Origin: DASPFV01 sp035620975
Lineage (GTDB): Bacteria; Acidobacteriota; Vicinamibacteria; Vicinamibacterales; 2-12-FULL-66-21
Length of the DNA stretch: 20,347 bases
Direction of reading: 5' to 3'
NCBI GenBank assembly: GCA_035620975.1
Contig: DASPFV010000251.1
Span: 1 to 20,347, forward strand
This document shows positions 20,339-20,347 of this stretch, piece by piece. Numbering within the stretch: the stretch's first letter is position 1; every line of letters begins with the position of its first letter. The position numbers were made by a program, and so were the translations under genes. Under the pieces are notes generated by a model. It saw only the letters and a program-made list of their open reading frames with translations, had not been told where the DNA came from and made no database searches.

Positions 20339-20347
20339 CGGACCGGA

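Overview
The window is high-GC DNA packed with genes on both strands. Gene content (a decaheme cytochrome/MtrB-type porin pair, a RIC-type iron-sulfur repair protein, a short sigma-54 activator, a sugar ABC operon, a heme biosynthesis operon), overall base composition and several apparently leaderless starts suggest an Acidobacteriota genome, perhaps Vicinamibacteria-like. That assignment is inference: there is no rRNA or marker gene here. I see no mobile element, tRNA, rRNA or CRISPR array.

Layout, left to right. (1) 233-3475, minus strand: a DmsE/MtrA-family decaheme cytochrome followed by an MtrB/PioB-family outer-membrane barrel, a trans-outer-membrane electron conduit. A sigma-54-like promoter lies upstream of the cytochrome. 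(2) 3788-4477, plus: a Crp/Fnr-family regulator without a cysteine cluster. (3) 4460-7426, minus: ric (di-iron Fe-S repair protein), a NapH/CcoG-like membrane polyferredoxin coupled to it, and a secreted protein of unknown function. A TGA-N6-TCA box sits at the class II (-41.5) position before ric. (4) 7609-8349, plus: a COG0731-type radical SAM protein behind a strongly structured leader. (5) 8390-12900, minus: a sugar ABC importer operon (permease, lipoprotein binding protein, double ATPase) ending in a fumarylacetoacetate-hydrolase-family enzyme. (6) 13013-14541, minus: a short sigma-54 activator with a cysteine-rich linker, overlapping by 4 nt a small cysteine-rich acetyltransferase-like gene. 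(7) 14796-18923, plus: hemN, hemH and hemG, the last three steps to heme, with a 108-bp direct duplication between hemN and hemH. (8) 19103-20324, plus: a tetraheme cytochrome (with a second, weaker sigma-54-like promoter) and a universal stress protein.

The parts fit a respiratory and redox theme: multiheme cytochromes need heme, which the hem operon supplies; RIC and the polyferredoxin belong to nitrosative or low-oxygen physiology; a Crp/Fnr regulator and a sigma-54 activator are candidate controllers. The most interesting hypothesis is that the cysteine-rich sigma-54 activator controls the two cytochrome loci through the GG-N10-GC/GT promoters seen upstream of each. The sequence supports the parts of this idea, not the link between them.
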